The notes: generated by a model from the letters alone, not told the origin. A stretch of DNA of 64,000 nt from Gemmatimonadota bacterium (GCA_016209885.1 JACQVF010000107.1:40522-104521), one strand, 5' to 3'. Counted from the first letter of the stretch, positions 16,619 to 26,548 are shown. Program-made: numbers and translations.

Positions 16619-19600
16619 ATGGGTCAGGGGATTTATGGTCAAGGTGCGGTGTCGGCGGCTCATCGCCTGCTTCGCGTCCTGCTGCTGCCATTCCTTCTCG
16701 TAGCGCTCGGCGGGCTCGTCGTGCAGCACGGTGAGGCGCACGCGCAGGGATCCGTTGTCTATGACCCTTCGCTCTATCAGGCGCTGCGTTATCGGCTCGT
16801 GGGACCCGAGCGCGGCGGCCGCTCGACCGCGGTGGCCGGCGTGAGCGGCGAGCGCGGCACCTTCTACATGGGTGCCACGGGAGGGGGCGTCTGGAAGACG
16901 ACCGATGGAGGAGAGAGCTGGTTCAACGTGAGCGACGGGTTCTTCGAGGCCGGCTCGATCGGGGCCGTCGCGGTGGCCGAGTCTGATCCCAACGTCGTCT
17001 ACGCCGGCACCGGCACGGCGTGTCCGCGCACCATCGTCTCGGTCGGCGTGGGCGTGTACAGGTCAACGGACGCAGGGAAGAGCTGGCAGCACGCGGGTCT
17101 GCGCGACGCGGGCCAGATCGGGCGCATTCGCGTGCATCCGACCGACCCCGAGGTGGTCTACGTGGCGGCGCTGGGGCACATCTTCGGGCGCAACGTGGAG
17201 CGCGGCGTGTTTCGCTCGAAGAACGGAGGCAGGAGCTGGGAGAAGGTCCTCTTCATCAGTGACTCGGTCGGGGTCTTCGATCTCGCGATGGATCCGACGA
17301 ACCCGCGGATTCTCTATGCGGCGGCGTGGCGGGTCGAGCGCAAGCCGTGGGTCATCATCAGTGGCCCGGGCGGCGGGATCTACAAGACCACCGACGGTGG
17401 CGATACGTGGGTGAAGCTGACGAACGGTCTGCCGGACGGCCCGATCGGCAAGGTTGCCGTCACCGTTTCAGCGGCCAGCCCGAACCGGGTCTGGGCGATC
17501 GTCGAGGCGGAATACAGGCAGGGCGGCGTGTTCCGGTCCGACGACGGAGGCGCGAGCTGGCGCCGGGTCAACGGCGAACGGAGGCTCCTGCAGCGTCCAT
17601 GGTACTACATCCACATTTTCGCCGACCCGGTGGACGAGAACACGGTGTACGTTCTCAACACCGCGCTTTACAAGTCGGTGGACGGCGGGCGGACGTTCCC
17701 CGAGACGCTCCGCGGCACGCACGGTGACTTCCATGACCTGTGGCTTGACCCCGCGGACCCCCAGGTCATGATCACCGCGAACGACGGCGGCGCGGCCGTC
17801 TCGTACAACGGCGGAAGGTCCTGGTCGACCCAGCTCAACCAGCCCACCGCTGAGATCTACCGGGTCGCCGTGGACCACCAGTTCCCCTACCGGGTCTACG
17901 GCGCGCAGCAGGACAACAGCACGATCTCGTTGCCCAGCCGCGAGCTGTTCGGGATCACGCCTACGGAGCACTGGTACTCTGTGGCGGGCTGCGAGAGCGG
18001 GCACATCGCGGTTCATCCGAGGGATCCCCGCGTCGTCTACGGCACGTGCTACCGCGGCCTGCTGGAGCGGTACGACCGCGCGACCGGAGAGCGGCGCAAC
18101 ATCATGGTCTACCCGGAGGACGGCTGGGGGCACGCGCCGCGCGACCTCCGCTACCGCTTCCAGTGGAACAGCCCGGTGCGCGTGTCGCCTCACGACCCGA
18201 GCACGATCTACCACACGTCGAACTACGTGCACCGCTCGACGGACGAGGGGCAGACGTGGGAGGTCGTGAGCCCCGACCTGACCCGCGACGACGAGAGCAA
18301 GCAGGACCACGGCGGCGGGCCCATCACGCGCGACTCCGGGAGCAACGAGACCTACGGCGACATCTTCGCCTTCGAGGTCTCGCCGTTCGAGGAAGGGGTG
18401 CTCTGGGCCGGCAGCGACGATGGGCTCGTGCACCTCTCGCGCGACAACGGGAAGACCTGGCGCAACGTCACCTCCAAGGGCATGCCGGAGTGGGGCACCG
18501 TCAACGCCATCGAGGTCTCGGCGCACGGCCGCGGGCGCGCGTTCATCGCGGTGTACCGTTACAAGCTCGACGACTTCAAGCCGTACATCTTCCGCACCAC
18601 CGACTATGGCGAGAGCTGGCAGCTTCTGACGGACGGCACGAACGGCATCCCGGCGAACCATCCGGTGCGCGTCGTGCGCGAGGACCCGGAACGCCAGGGG
18701 CTGCTGTACGCCGGCACCGAGTTCGGCATGTTCGTGTCCTTCGACGACGGGAGGCGCTGGCAGAGCCTGCAGCTCAACCTGCCGGTCACGCCCGTCACGG
18801 ACCTGGCTGTTCACGAAAAGGAGCTGGTGGTCTCCACGCAGGGTCGCTCGATCTGGATCCTCGATGACCTGACGCCGCTCCACCAGCTCGGCGCCGAGGT
18901 GCCCTCCGCGCGCGCCCACCTGTTCAAGCCGCGCGCGGCGCACCGGATGGCGGGTGGCGCGGGGCCCGCGGCCGGCGGCGCGCAGATCTTCTACACCCTG
19001 GCCGAGCAGCCGGAGGGCGAGGCCACGCTCGAGATCCTGGATGGCTCGGGCAAGCGGGTGCGGCGCTTCACTTCGAAGCGCTCGACAGACGCGACGGGCG
19101 AGGAGGCTCGGCTGCCGGCGGAGGCCGGCCTCAACCGGCTCGAGTGGGACCTGCGCTACCCCGGGCCGCGGGTGCTGCCGGAGATCGCCCTGCGCTATGA
19201 GCTGCGCGGCCCCGCGGCGGTCCCGGGCACCTACCAGGTACGCCTCACGGTGGACGGCCAGAGCTGCACCGAGGAGCTCGAGGTGCTCAAGGATCCGCGG
19301 CTGGGGACGACGCCGGCCGACTTCCAGGCGCAGTTCGAGCTGCTGACTGAGATCCGCGATGCGCTCTCGCAGACGCACGACGCGATCCGGCGGATCCGCG
19401 ACCTCCGCACCCAGGTAAGCGACCTGGCCCGGCGCGGCGGCGCGAGCGACGTCTCCCGGGAGGCGGAGCGGATCACAGAGCGGCTCTCGGCCGTCGAGGA
19501 GGATCTGACCAATCCTAAGATCGAGGCGGAGCAGGACGGGTTCAACTTCACGCCCAAGCTCGATTCACAGTTCACTTTCATGATCAGCCTGGTGGTGGAC

Positions 19601-19777
19601 GGGAGCGACTCGAAGCCGACCGACTCGTCGTACGAGCGGTTCCGGGAGCTGAAGACCGAGCTCGCCGGGCACCTCGAGCGGCTCGAGGAGGTCATCCGCA
19701 CCGACATCGCCAGCTTCAACACGTTGCTGCGGGACAAGGGCCTGACGGGCGTCATCGTCCCGAGGAGGGCCTCGTAG
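16619..19777 (+). CDS. sortilin/BNR-repeat beta-propeller protein, exported
   Basis: 1052 aa from ATG 16619 (GGTGGAG upstream); a TTG start 15 codons earlier is less likely. A signal peptide (RLLRVLLLPFLLVALGGLVV) ends near HAQG. About ten Asp-box/BNR motifs run through residues 60-720, for example WKTTDGGESW, YRSTDAGKSW, FRSKNGGRSW, YKTTDGGDTW, HRSTDEGQTW and FRTTDYGESW. This gives one or two beta-propellers of the VPS10/sortilin type often named glycosyl hydrolase. Residues 760-870 are an Ig-like domain, and the C terminus is helical (TEIRDALSQTHDAIRRIRDL). No catalytic residues can be assigned. Such proteins are numerous in Gemmatimonadota. Confidence 0.85.
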   Translation: MGQGIYGQGAVSAAHRLLRVLLLPFLLVALGGLVVQHGEAHAQGSVVYDPSLYQALRYRLVGPERGGRSTAVAGVSGERGTFYMGATGGGVWKTTDGGESWFNVSDGFFEAGSIGAVAVAESDPNVVYAGTGTACPRTIVSVGVGVYRSTDAGKSWQHAGLRDAGQIGRIRVHPTDPEVVYVAALGHIFGRNVERGVFRSKNGGRSWEKVLFISDSVGVFDLAMDPTNPRILYAAAWRVERKPWVIISGPGGGIYKTTDGGDTWVKLTNGLPDGPIGKVAVTVSAASPNRVWAIVEAEYRQGGVFRSDDGGASWRRVNGERRLLQRPWYYIHIFADPVDENTVYVLNTALYKSVDGGRTFPETLRGTHGDFHDLWLDPADPQVMITANDGGAAVSYNGGRSWSTQLNQPTAEIYRVAVDHQFPYRVYGAQQDNSTISLPSRELFGITPTEHWYSVAGCESGHIAVHPRDPRVVYGTCYRGLLERYDRATGERRNIMVYPEDGWGHAPRDLRYRFQWNSPVRVSPHDPSTIYHTSNYVHRSTDEGQTWEVVSPDLTRDDESKQDHGGGPITRDSGSNETYGDIFAFEVSPFEEGVLWAGSDDGLVHLSRDNGKTWRNVTSKGMPEWGTVNAIEVSAHGRGRAFIAVYRYKLDDFKPYIFRTTDYGESWQLLTDGTNGIPANHPVRVVREDPERQGLLYAGTEFGMFVSFDDGRRWQSLQLNLPVTPVTDLAVHEKELVVSTQGRSIWILDDLTPLHQLGAEVPSARAHLFKPRAAHRMAGGAGPAAGGAQIFYTLAEQPEGEATLEILDGSGKRVRRFTSKRSTDATGEEARLPAEAGLNRLEWDLRYPGPRVLPEIALRYELRGPAAVPGTYQVRLTVDGQSCTEELEVLKDPRLGTTPADFQAQFELLTEIRDALSQTHDAIRRIRDLRTQVSDLARRGGASDVSREAERITERLSAVEEDLTNPKIEAEQDGFNFTPKLDSQFTFMISLVVDGSDSKPTDSSYERFRELKTELAGHLERLEEVIRTDIASFNTLLRDKGLTGVIVPRRAS

Positions 19778-19972
19778 CCTTTGGCGTCGATCACCGGGCA
19801 GAGTGGGACCGGGAGCGCGCGTGCTTCCGGTCCCCCAAGACCGCTCCCACCTCCTATCGTGTAGCGCCCTGGTAGAGCGGCGGCCTGCTCAAGCCAGGCA
19901 GTCCAGGCTCCCTCTCGAGTGTGCACCGTTCTGTCCCCTGGCGCTTGCCTGAGCGAGGCCCTACCCTGCGCC

Positions 19973-20728
19973 ATGATGACGCCCTGGGTGAAGCGGCTGA
20001 TCCTGGCCAGCGTCGCGATGTTCATTGTGATGATGGCGTATCCGCCGGTGACGCGATCGCTCATCCTCGTCCCGGCGCTGGTGGTCGTGCGCCCGTGGAC
20101 AGTCGTCACGTACATGTTCCTGCACGCGGGCCTGCTCCACCTCCTCTTCAACATGATCGGCCTGCTCTTCTTCGGGCCGCGCCTCGAGGCGCGGCTCGGC
20201 GGGCGCCACTTCCTGGGGTTGTATCTCGTGAGCGGGCTCACGGGCGCGCTCCTCTCCGTGTTCGCACCCCACGCCCGCATCGTCGGAGCGTCAGGTGCGG
20301 TCTTCGGGGTGCTCCTCGGGTTCGCGCGGTACTGGCCCCACGAGCGGATCCATATCTGGGGCGTACTCCCCATCGAGGCGCGCTGGCTCGTGGTGATTCT
20401 CACGGTGCTCGCACTCTGGGGCGGCATTACGGGGTCGCAGGGCGGCGTCGCCCATTTCGCTCATCTCGGCGGATTCGCTGGCGGGTACCTCTACCTGCAG
20501 TGGCGGGAGCGCACCTCGCCGGCCGTGCGGTTCCGGGCGCAGGTGGCGCCGGCGCCGAAGAAGATGTCGAGCGGCGACGTGGAACGGTGGCGCAAGGTGG
20601 ACCTGGAGGCACTGCACCCGGTCAACCGGGAGGAGTACGAACGCCTTCTCCGGAAGGTCGAATCCCACGGCGCCGGCTTGCTCACTCCGTCCGAGCGCGC
20701 GTTCCTGGACCGCTTCGCGCCCGGATGA
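19973..20728 (+). CDS. rhomboid family intramembrane serine protease
   Basis: Membrane protease of about 251 aa. Start is ATG 19973 or 19976; the frame is open 18 codons further but that stretch is not membrane-like. Six membrane segments are predicted. The catalytic Ser is in VGASGAVFG (Ser107 from 19973) and the catalytic His in GVAHFAHLGGFAGG (His164). HAGLLHLLFNMIGLLFFGP is the conserved loop 1/TM2 region. The cytoplasmic tail of about 75 residues is charged (KKMSSGDVERWRKVDLEAL). Substrate unknown. Confidence 0.88.
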   Translation: MMTPWVKRLILASVAMFIVMMAYPPVTRSLILVPALVVVRPWTVVTYMFLHAGLLHLLFNMIGLLFFGPRLEARLGGRHFLGLYLVSGLTGALLSVFAPHARIVGASGAVFGVLLGFARYWPHERIHIWGVLPIEARWLVVILTVLALWGGITGSQGGVAHFAHLGGFAGGYLYLQWRERTSPAVRFRAQVAPAPKKMSSGDVERWRKVDLEALHPVNREEYERLLRKVESHGAGLLTPSERAFLDRFAPG

Positions 20729-20872
20729 AGCGGCGGGGCGGGGTGCCCCCCCCGGCTGGAGGTCTGCGCGGGGGCGGGAGCTGCGGCTTCGCTCATTCCT
20801 TGGAACGTAACACCGATGGGACGCGGCGAGGGGCAACCCTGTTGATTTTTCTCCCGTTGATTTTGCTATCGT

Positions 20873-23545
20873 CTATGGTTCGGGCCGCTGCTGCTGAAGC
20901 TGGCGCAGCATCTCGCCCATGCGATCGATCTCCGTGCGCAGCCGCTCGTACTGCTCCTGCATGCGGCGCAGCAACTCGTCGCCGGCGACGGGCGTCGCCG
21001 CGGGCGGCGGCGCCGGTGCGTCCGGGTCCTGGATCGGCGAAGGCGGCATCACGCCGAATAGCACGGCGAGTGACTCGTCCAACGTCTCCTCCATCACGAC
21101 CTGGTTCTCGTAGGCGACGATCACCCGCTTGAGCTCCGGGATGCGCCCGCCCTCCGCGCGCAGGTACAGCGGCTGCACGTAGATCAGCGCTTCCTCGATC
21201 GGGATGACGAGCAGCTCGCCGCGAATGACCTCGGAGCCGCGCTGGTCCCAGAGCGAGATCTGCCGCGCGATCTCCGTGTCCTGGTTGATCCGGTTCATGA
21301 TCTGCCGCGGCCCGAACACGAGGCTTTGCCGCGGGAACCGGTAGACGCGCAGCCGGCCGTACTGCTGGCCGTCGTTGCGCGCGACCATCCACGCGCCGAG
21401 GTTGTCCCTGCCGCGCGGCGTGAACTGCGTCATGAAGATGAACTCGGCCTCGTCTTCATCGGGCAGCCGCATGATGATGCGGCGCATGAACGGCTCGCGG
21501 CGCTCCGCCCCGAGCATGGGAATCTCCCACTGGTCCTCGCGGTGGTAGAACGTCTCCGCGTCGCGCATGTGGTAGGTCGTGTAGAGCGCGGTCTGGATGC
21601 GGTACAGGTCCTCCGGATAGCGCAGATGCGCGCGCAGGTCCGCCGACATCGCGTCCAGCGGCTGGAAGATGCCGGGAAAGACGCGGTTCAGCGTTTGCAC
21701 CAGCGGGTCCGTCGGATCGGCGATGTACGCGCGCACATCGCCATGATATGCATCGATCACGATCTTCACGCTGTTGCGCATGTAGCTGGTGCCGTCGGGT
21801 AGTGGTTCGGAGTAGGGGTAGCGGGTGCTAGACGTGTACGCGTCCAGGATCCAGACCAGCTCGCCCGCGTCCGTTATCACCATGTACGCGTCCTGGTCGA
21901 AGCGCAGGAACGGCAGCGCCATGCGCGCGCGGCGGTTGATGTTGCGATAGTATAGGACCCGGCTGTCACGCGTGATGTCCTGTGACAGCAGCGCGGTCAG
22001 CGCGCCGAACCGCGAGGCCAGCATCGCGCGGCGCGCAAGGCGGCCCACGCGCACGCCGCCGCGGCCTTCGTACGCGCTGAACACGTTTTCGGCGCCGGCC
22101 GGATAGTCGAACTCGCGGCGGCGCGTACCGACGTACACGAAGTTGTCCGTCAGCTCGCCGTAGTAGATCTGTGGCAGCGTGACGTGGAGGTCCACGCTCG
22201 AAACGGGCGGCAGGTCCTTGATGAACAGGATAGGCAGCCCCTCGGTCGTGACCTGGTTGACCGGCGCGAGCGTGACGCCCATCCCATGCGTGAACGTGAG
22301 GTGCTCGTTGATGAACGTACGCGTCGGCAGCGACGCCGGGTTCAGCTCGCGCGGCGAGAGCAGCACCTGCCGGTACCGGCCGTCGATCCAGTAGCGGTCG
22401 TCGTCTACGGCAACGAAGTCGTAGTACGTCCGGATCTCCTGGAGCTGCCCGAACGTCTGGAGCAGCGGGTCGCGGTCCCACAGCCGCACGTTCTCGATGG
22501 TCGGCGCGTTGGCGCGCACGTCATCCAGGGTAAGCCGCGCATCGCCGCTCAGGTCCCGTTCCTCAACGTCGTCGAGCCCCCAGGCCAGCCGCGTGGCGTT
22601 GACGTGACGTTCGAGCTGCGGCGCCTCGCGCGTCAGCTCGGTCGGTACGACGACCAGCCGCTGGACCAGCGCGGGCACGCCGAGTACGCCCACCACCGCG
22701 ACGGCGATGAACGCGCCGCCGGCGAGCAGTGCGTGCCATGCCGTCCTCCCGCGCGCCGCGCCCAGCAGCACGAACGTCGCGCACAGGAACGCGACGACCG
22801 CGAGCACGCGCAGCGCCGGCAGCCGCGCGTGCAGGTCAGCGTAGCTCGCGCCGACCATCGGCCCCGTGCGCGAGTACAGCAGGTCCGGGATCTGCACGAA
22901 CCAGATCTGCATGCCGACGAGCGCAAACGCGATGGCGAGCAGCCCGCCGATGTGCCAGCCCGCCGACAGCTCCAGCCGCATCCGCGGCGGGGGCAGAATC
23001 AGGTCGCCGCGCAGCACGTAGAGCGGCACGACCATCAGCAATGCGAGCACCGCGAGCGCGAGCAGCAGCGCCAGCGCGCCGGACAGCACGGGCAGCGTGA
23101 AAACGTAGAACGCGATGTCGCGACCGAACACCGGATCCGTCGTCCCGAACGGCGTGCGCTGCACGAACTGGAGCGCGGCCAGCCAGCCCCGCGATGCCGT
23201 GGTCGCGACCAGCAGCGCGAGCACGGCAGAGACGGGCAGCGCCAGCCGCCGCACCGACTGCGTGATGTCCACCGGCCGCGTCTGCTGCGACAGGCGCACG
23301 AACATCGGGTGTGGCACCACGTCCCGCTGCGCGTGCCGCAGGTTCCAGTAGAGGAAGCCGAACGCGAGCCCGATCACGGCCGTGAACAGCGCGAGCCGCG
23401 CGGTCACGCCCGTCAGGAACACGCCCTCGTAGCCGATCTCGCCGTACCACAGCCAGTCCGTATAAAGCTGCACGGCGCGGGGCACGAACGTGAGGAGGAG
23501 AAACGCTCCGAGGAGGACCAGGATCAGCGGCAAGCGCAAGCGCAT
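20873..23545 (-). CDS. UPF0182 family membrane protein
   Basis: 890 aa, the usual length for the family. About seven membrane segments lie in the first 290 residues (LILVLLGAFLLLTFVPRAVQ, VLALLVATTASRGWLAA, LALLLALAVLALLMVVPLYV). A large extracytoplasmic region follows, with family segments TFGQLQEIRTYYDFVAVDDD and YWIDGRYRQVLLSPRELN. The C terminus is Pro-rich and then coiled coil (LLRRMQEQYERLRTEIDRM). Function is unknown. The start codon has no evident ribosome site. The 144-bp spacer downstream, toward the rhomboid gene, contains two copies of TTGATTTT 15 bp apart. Confidence 0.87.
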   Translation of the reverse strand: MRLRLPLILVLLGAFLLLTFVPRAVQLYTDWLWYGEIGYEGVFLTGVTARLALFTAVIGLAFGFLYWNLRHAQRDVVPHPMFVRLSQQTRPVDITQSVRRLALPVSAVLALLVATTASRGWLAALQFVQRTPFGTTDPVFGRDIAFYVFTLPVLSGALALLLALAVLALLMVVPLYVLRGDLILPPPRMRLELSAGWHIGGLLAIAFALVGMQIWFVQIPDLLYSRTGPMVGASYADLHARLPALRVLAVVAFLCATFVLLGAARGRTAWHALLAGGAFIAVAVVGVLGVPALVQRLVVVPTELTREAPQLERHVNATRLAWGLDDVEERDLSGDARLTLDDVRANAPTIENVRLWDRDPLLQTFGQLQEIRTYYDFVAVDDDRYWIDGRYRQVLLSPRELNPASLPTRTFINEHLTFTHGMGVTLAPVNQVTTEGLPILFIKDLPPVSSVDLHVTLPQIYYGELTDNFVYVGTRRREFDYPAGAENVFSAYEGRGGVRVGRLARRAMLASRFGALTALLSQDITRDSRVLYYRNINRRARMALPFLRFDQDAYMVITDAGELVWILDAYTSSTRYPYSEPLPDGTSYMRNSVKIVIDAYHGDVRAYIADPTDPLVQTLNRVFPGIFQPLDAMSADLRAHLRYPEDLYRIQTALYTTYHMRDAETFYHREDQWEIPMLGAERREPFMRRIIMRLPDEDEAEFIFMTQFTPRGRDNLGAWMVARNDGQQYGRLRVYRFPRQSLVFGPRQIMNRINQDTEIARQISLWDQRGSEVIRGELLVIPIEEALIYVQPLYLRAEGGRIPELKRVIVAYENQVVMEETLDESLAVLFGVMPPSPIQDPDAPAPPPAATPVAGDELLRRMQEQYERLRTEIDRMGEMLRQLQQQRPEP

Positions 23546-23631
23546 GATATTGTCAAGCTACTCGCCAGGCGCGGCCGGGGCAACGCGGCGTCAAGGCGGC
23601 GGGCGAGGCGAGGTCGGGCGAGGGCCGGGAG

Positions 23632-23890
23632 TCAGGGGGTTCCGGTCCTGAAGATGCGGGCACCGGGATGAAAGGAGAGCCAGGCCCTGCGGTACACCAT
23701 CTGGCCCGGCACCAGCTCACCGTGCCGGGTCTCCATCCAGGCGACCACTCCTTCGGGGTCGTACCGGATCCGTCGGTTGCCGTCGCTGATCTCCAGCCCC
23801 TCTTCCGCTCCAGCCTCCTCAAGCTCGGTGAGGGGAAGGAACCACGTACGGTCGTCCAGCGTGATGCCGAGGCCCAGGGGCTGCTGGTCG
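23632..23890 (-). pseudogene. 5'-truncated small protein remnant
   Basis: Reading the minus strand from about 23890 gives a well-behaved protein tail of about 85 residues: PLGLGITLDDRTWFLPLTEL, then EISDGNRRIRYDPEGVVAWM and finally SFHPGARIFRTGTP before TGA at 23632. The frame has no ATG, GTG or TTG before codon about 55 and is closed by a TGA near 23982, so the 5' end is missing. Opposite it, a truncated beta-helix gene begins in the other direction. I do not recognise the family. A non-standard CTG start is the only way it could be intact. Confidence 0.5.
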
Positions 23891-23915
23891 TGGGTCCGGC
23901 CGGTACGCCGGCCCG

Positions 23916-24755
23916 GGAGACCAATTTGGCAACACGCACGGGATGATTGTCGCCGGCGTGAGCGCGACCGGGCAAATCATCCGGCAAATCAGGGCGCTCG
24001 AATCACGCGATTGGACGGTGCTGCACGTCATTGGCGGCTACGGCTGCACGAAAGCGCTGATCGAGGAAAACGAGATCGGCCCGTCGGGAATCCCCGATGG
24101 CGAGTGGTCGGACGGCATCTCGCACGGCTGCAACGACAGCGTTGCGCGCAAGAACACCATCACGGATGCCACTGATGTCGGGCTCGTGATTTTCGGCGCG
24201 GAGGGCTCCGTCGTCGAAGACAATGTCATCCGCGCGCGCAGCCGCACGCTGCTGACCGGCATCGGCATGGCGGACATCCTTGGCTACGGTGGCAACTTCA
24301 CTAACGTGCGGGTCCGCCGGAACGTCATCGACGCGCAAGGCGCCACGATTCGCGTCGGTATGTTGCTGGGTCACCGAGTATTCGTCTGCATGCCGGACTC
24401 GATGGTCGCGCAGGAGCCGCTTCTCTACGGCGCGATCATCACCGACAATCGCCTGGAAGGCGATCACATGCAGTACGGCTTCGCTGTCGATGGCGTGAGG
24501 GATTGGACTGTGACCGGCAACATCGACAACGCCAAACACTCGGGGACACCGGGCCTCGCCTGCAACGGCCAGATGCCCTCGCCGCCGGCCGGATTTCAGA
24601 AATACTCGCCACGCGCGAGCGGTCAATTCCAGGCCGGGTTTAGGGAAGCCTACCTCCATGGTGCCCTGCACTCGGTCATGCCGCCGCGTTTCCAGGTCCC
24701 ACTTGAGCGTCATCGGAACTGCGCGTTTGTGCAGCTCACATCCACGGAGGTGTAT
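23916..24755 (+). pseudogene. right-handed beta-helix protein, 5'-truncated
   Basis: The frame reads GDQFGNTHGMIVAG and continues through beta-helix rungs (ALIEENEIGPSGIPDGEWSD, VVEDNVIRARSRTL, VRVRRNVIDAQGATI, IITDNRLEGDHMQYGFAVDG). These repeated xxNxI turns are typical of parallel beta-helix/pectate-lyase-like proteins. Recognisable sequence begins before the first ATG (23943) but a stop lies at 23862, and no signal peptide or N-terminal rungs are present, so the 5' part is lost. The last rung is near DWTVTGNIDNAKHSGT; the frame then runs without stop into the lipoprotein start at 24756. Confidence 0.6.
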
Positions 24756-25129
24756 ATGCGAATCAGACCGGCGAAAGGGGTACTCCCCGTCCTGCTCTTG
24801 CTGGCATGCAGCGATCACGAGAGTCGTACGAACCCAGTGGTAGCGCCGACCGCGCGGCGGTAATCGTCGACGTCGCCACCCACGCCTACTTCCATTTTCT
24901 GCCACCTCTCGGCAACCAGGTGCAGCCGGTCGGCGAGCTGGACGCAACGCTCATCGGTGACCTCGCCGTGGAGATCTGCGAGTGGAAAGGCACCGGCTGC
25001 GGCACGCGCGTCGGCTGCCTCACGGCGCGAAGCCATGGGGCGGAGCGGCTGCGCATCGAGCACGACGACATCGATCACTACCACGCCAACTGGCGTGTGG
25101 CGGCAACGCTTTCCGAGCAGGTGAGCTAG
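24756..25129 (+). pseudogene. lipoprotein gene with frameshift, next to IS
   Basis: ATG 24756 has a good GGAGGTG site and begins MRIRPAKGVLPVLLLLACSD, a lipoprotein signal with Cys18. This frame stops at TAA 24861. Another frame opens in the same place and continues as a plausible secreted domain (AAVIVDVATHAYFHFLPPLG, AVEICEWKGTGCGTR, HYHANWRVAATLSEQVS) to 25129. One indel between about 24845 and 24862 would restore a single protein of about 120 residues. The second frame ends four bases before the left end of the IS element, and no continuation is seen beyond the IS. Family not recognised. Confidence 0.55.
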
Positions 25130-25132
25130 GCA

Positions 25133-25164
25133 ATGTCCCTTACGCTGTTGAAATTGAGCAGCGG
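25133..25164. repeat. IS left terminal inverted repeat
   Basis: 32 bases starting ATGTCCCTTACGC and ending GAGCAGCGG; pairs with 26517-26548. Confidence 0.8.
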
Positions 25165-25176
25165 AACACGACGCTC

Positions 25177-26457
25177 TCACGCTGCGACGTCACTGCTGTC
25201 AGGAAAGACGCCCTCGAGTGTGGCGCCATGTTTCTCGAGCGCGGCCAGGAGCTTGGCCATTTGACGGTAGCCCTTGAGCCGACGGAATCCACGTTCGGCT
25301 TCCAGCACGCCAGCAGCGCTCCAGCGCAGGATCATCTGGCCACTCCTCCAGCGCTTCACACGACCTGACAACTGCCGTACCTGCCCGATGAGGTTTTCGA
25401 TCACGTTGGTCGTCGAGAGTGTGCGCTCCAGCAGCGAACCCCCCAGCCCCAGACGCTTGATCGTCAGCAGCTCCTCCAGCCCTCCGCGCAGCGAGGCGGC
25501 CGCTCCCGGGTGCTGCTCCTCCAGGCTCCGGCCCAGGTTCTCCAGCAGGCGCTTCGCCCGGTCATGATCCTCTCTCTTGAACGCGTCGCTCAGCGCGCGC
25601 TTCACCGACTCCCGCTTGCTCTGCGGCAAGGCGTCCAGCACGTTGCGCTTCTTGTGCTCCTGACACCGCTGGATCAGCGCGCGCTTCCCAAACACCGTGC
25701 GCACCGCCCGGTACAGCGCTTTGCTGCCATCCATCACCACCAGGATCGGCTGATCCGTGCGCAGTCCCCGCTCCTCCAGATCGTCCAGCAAGGCCGTGCA
25801 CGTCGCCTTCGTTTCCGTCGCACCTTCCCACAACCCGAGGGCATGCTTCTCCCCCTCACGATCCACCCCGACTGCCACCACGATGACGTGCTCGCCCGCG
25901 TAGTGCACCCCATCGAGCATCAGCACGGCCAGATCCAGGCCCGACAGATCACGCTCCAGCAGGTCTGCCAGCTTCTTTCGCGTCCCACGCACGAAACGCC
26001 GGCTCACCGCGCTCCGGCTGGTGCCCCGACTCGCGACCCCTGCCGGCAGCTCCTCCAGCGAGCGGCGCTACTTCCGTGTCGAGACCCCGACCCGCATCTG
26101 CTCGATCGCGCGCTCCTCCAGCGGATCCTCCACCGCCCATTCCGCCCAGCTTGGCAGTACGACCTCTTCCCCCACGGTCCTCCGCACGCGCGGCCGGTTC
26201 ACGCTCACCCGCCGCCCGCCCAGCACCAGCGAGCTGCGGACGTGGCCGCTCCGGTACGCTGAGCGCTCCTGTGCGTGCCGATAGCGCGGACCGCACACCT
26301 GGGCCCGTTCCGCCTCCAGCACCTCCATCACGTACGCCAGTCCCGAGATCACCACCGTCTCGTACAACGTCTCCCTGATCAGCTTCCCCAGGGCCAGCTT
26401 CAGCTGCGACGCCGACGCCCGTTGCCCCTTGGCCTTCCTCGTGCAATTCTTCCTCAT
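25177..26457 (-). pseudogene. IS256-family transposase with in-frame TAG
   Basis: From ATG 26457 (GGAGGAG five to six bases upstream) the frame encodes an IS256/MULE transposase of 426 codons, normal family length. A TAG at 26068-26070 replaces codon 130. The text around it reads VGVSTRK-stop-RRSLEELPAGVASR, where intact relatives have a Tyr. The downstream part is in the same frame and conserved: VLMLDGVHYAGEH and VVMDGSKALYRAV carry the first two catalytic acids, and TTNVIENLIGQVR the region of the Glu. A single TAC-to-TAG substitution explains it, so the copy is probably inactive unless the stop is read through. Confidence 0.85.
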
Positions 26458-26516
26458 GGTGGCTCCTCCGGTTGTTCCTTCTTGCCCACCCGAATCTTTG
26501 CATTCGGGCGCAGGAG

Positions 26517-26548
26517 CCGCCACCCAATTTCAACAATCTACGGGACAT
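26517..26548. repeat. IS right terminal inverted repeat
   Basis: Reverse complement starts ATGTCCCGTAGAT and ends GGGTGGCGG; 7 mismatches in 32 to the left end. Confidence 0.8.

Larger units (their letters stand above)
25133..26548 (-). mobile_element. IS256-family insertion sequence (degenerate)
   Basis: The element is about 1416 bp with 32-bp imperfect terminal inverted repeats (25133-25164 and 26517-26548, 25 of 32 positions identical). Both begin ATGTCCC and share TGTTGAAATTG. It encodes one IS256/mutator-type transposase on the minus strand, interrupted by a stop codon. The flanks (CTAGGCA and CCCCGGT) do not form a target duplication, so a flank was probably deleted or rearranged after insertion. 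It sits between a broken lipoprotein gene and an intact secreted-protein gene. Confidence 0.85.

Noticed and set aside
17468..19378. Minus-strand open frame of 636 codons inside the BNR-protein gene
   Set aside because: Shadow of codon bias; no recognisable domain, while the plus strand has repeated Asp-box motifs.
19862..19925. tRNA-like stretch (TAGCGCCCTGGTAGAGCG resembles a D arm)
   Set aside because: No T-loop consensus (GTTCRANNC) and no matching acceptor stem, so not called as a tRNA.
23553..23987. 144-codon minus-strand frame between UPF0182 and the beta-helix gene
   Set aside because: Low-complexity Pro/Arg/Ser sequence; a different frame of the same strand (23632-23890) gives a much more protein-like product.
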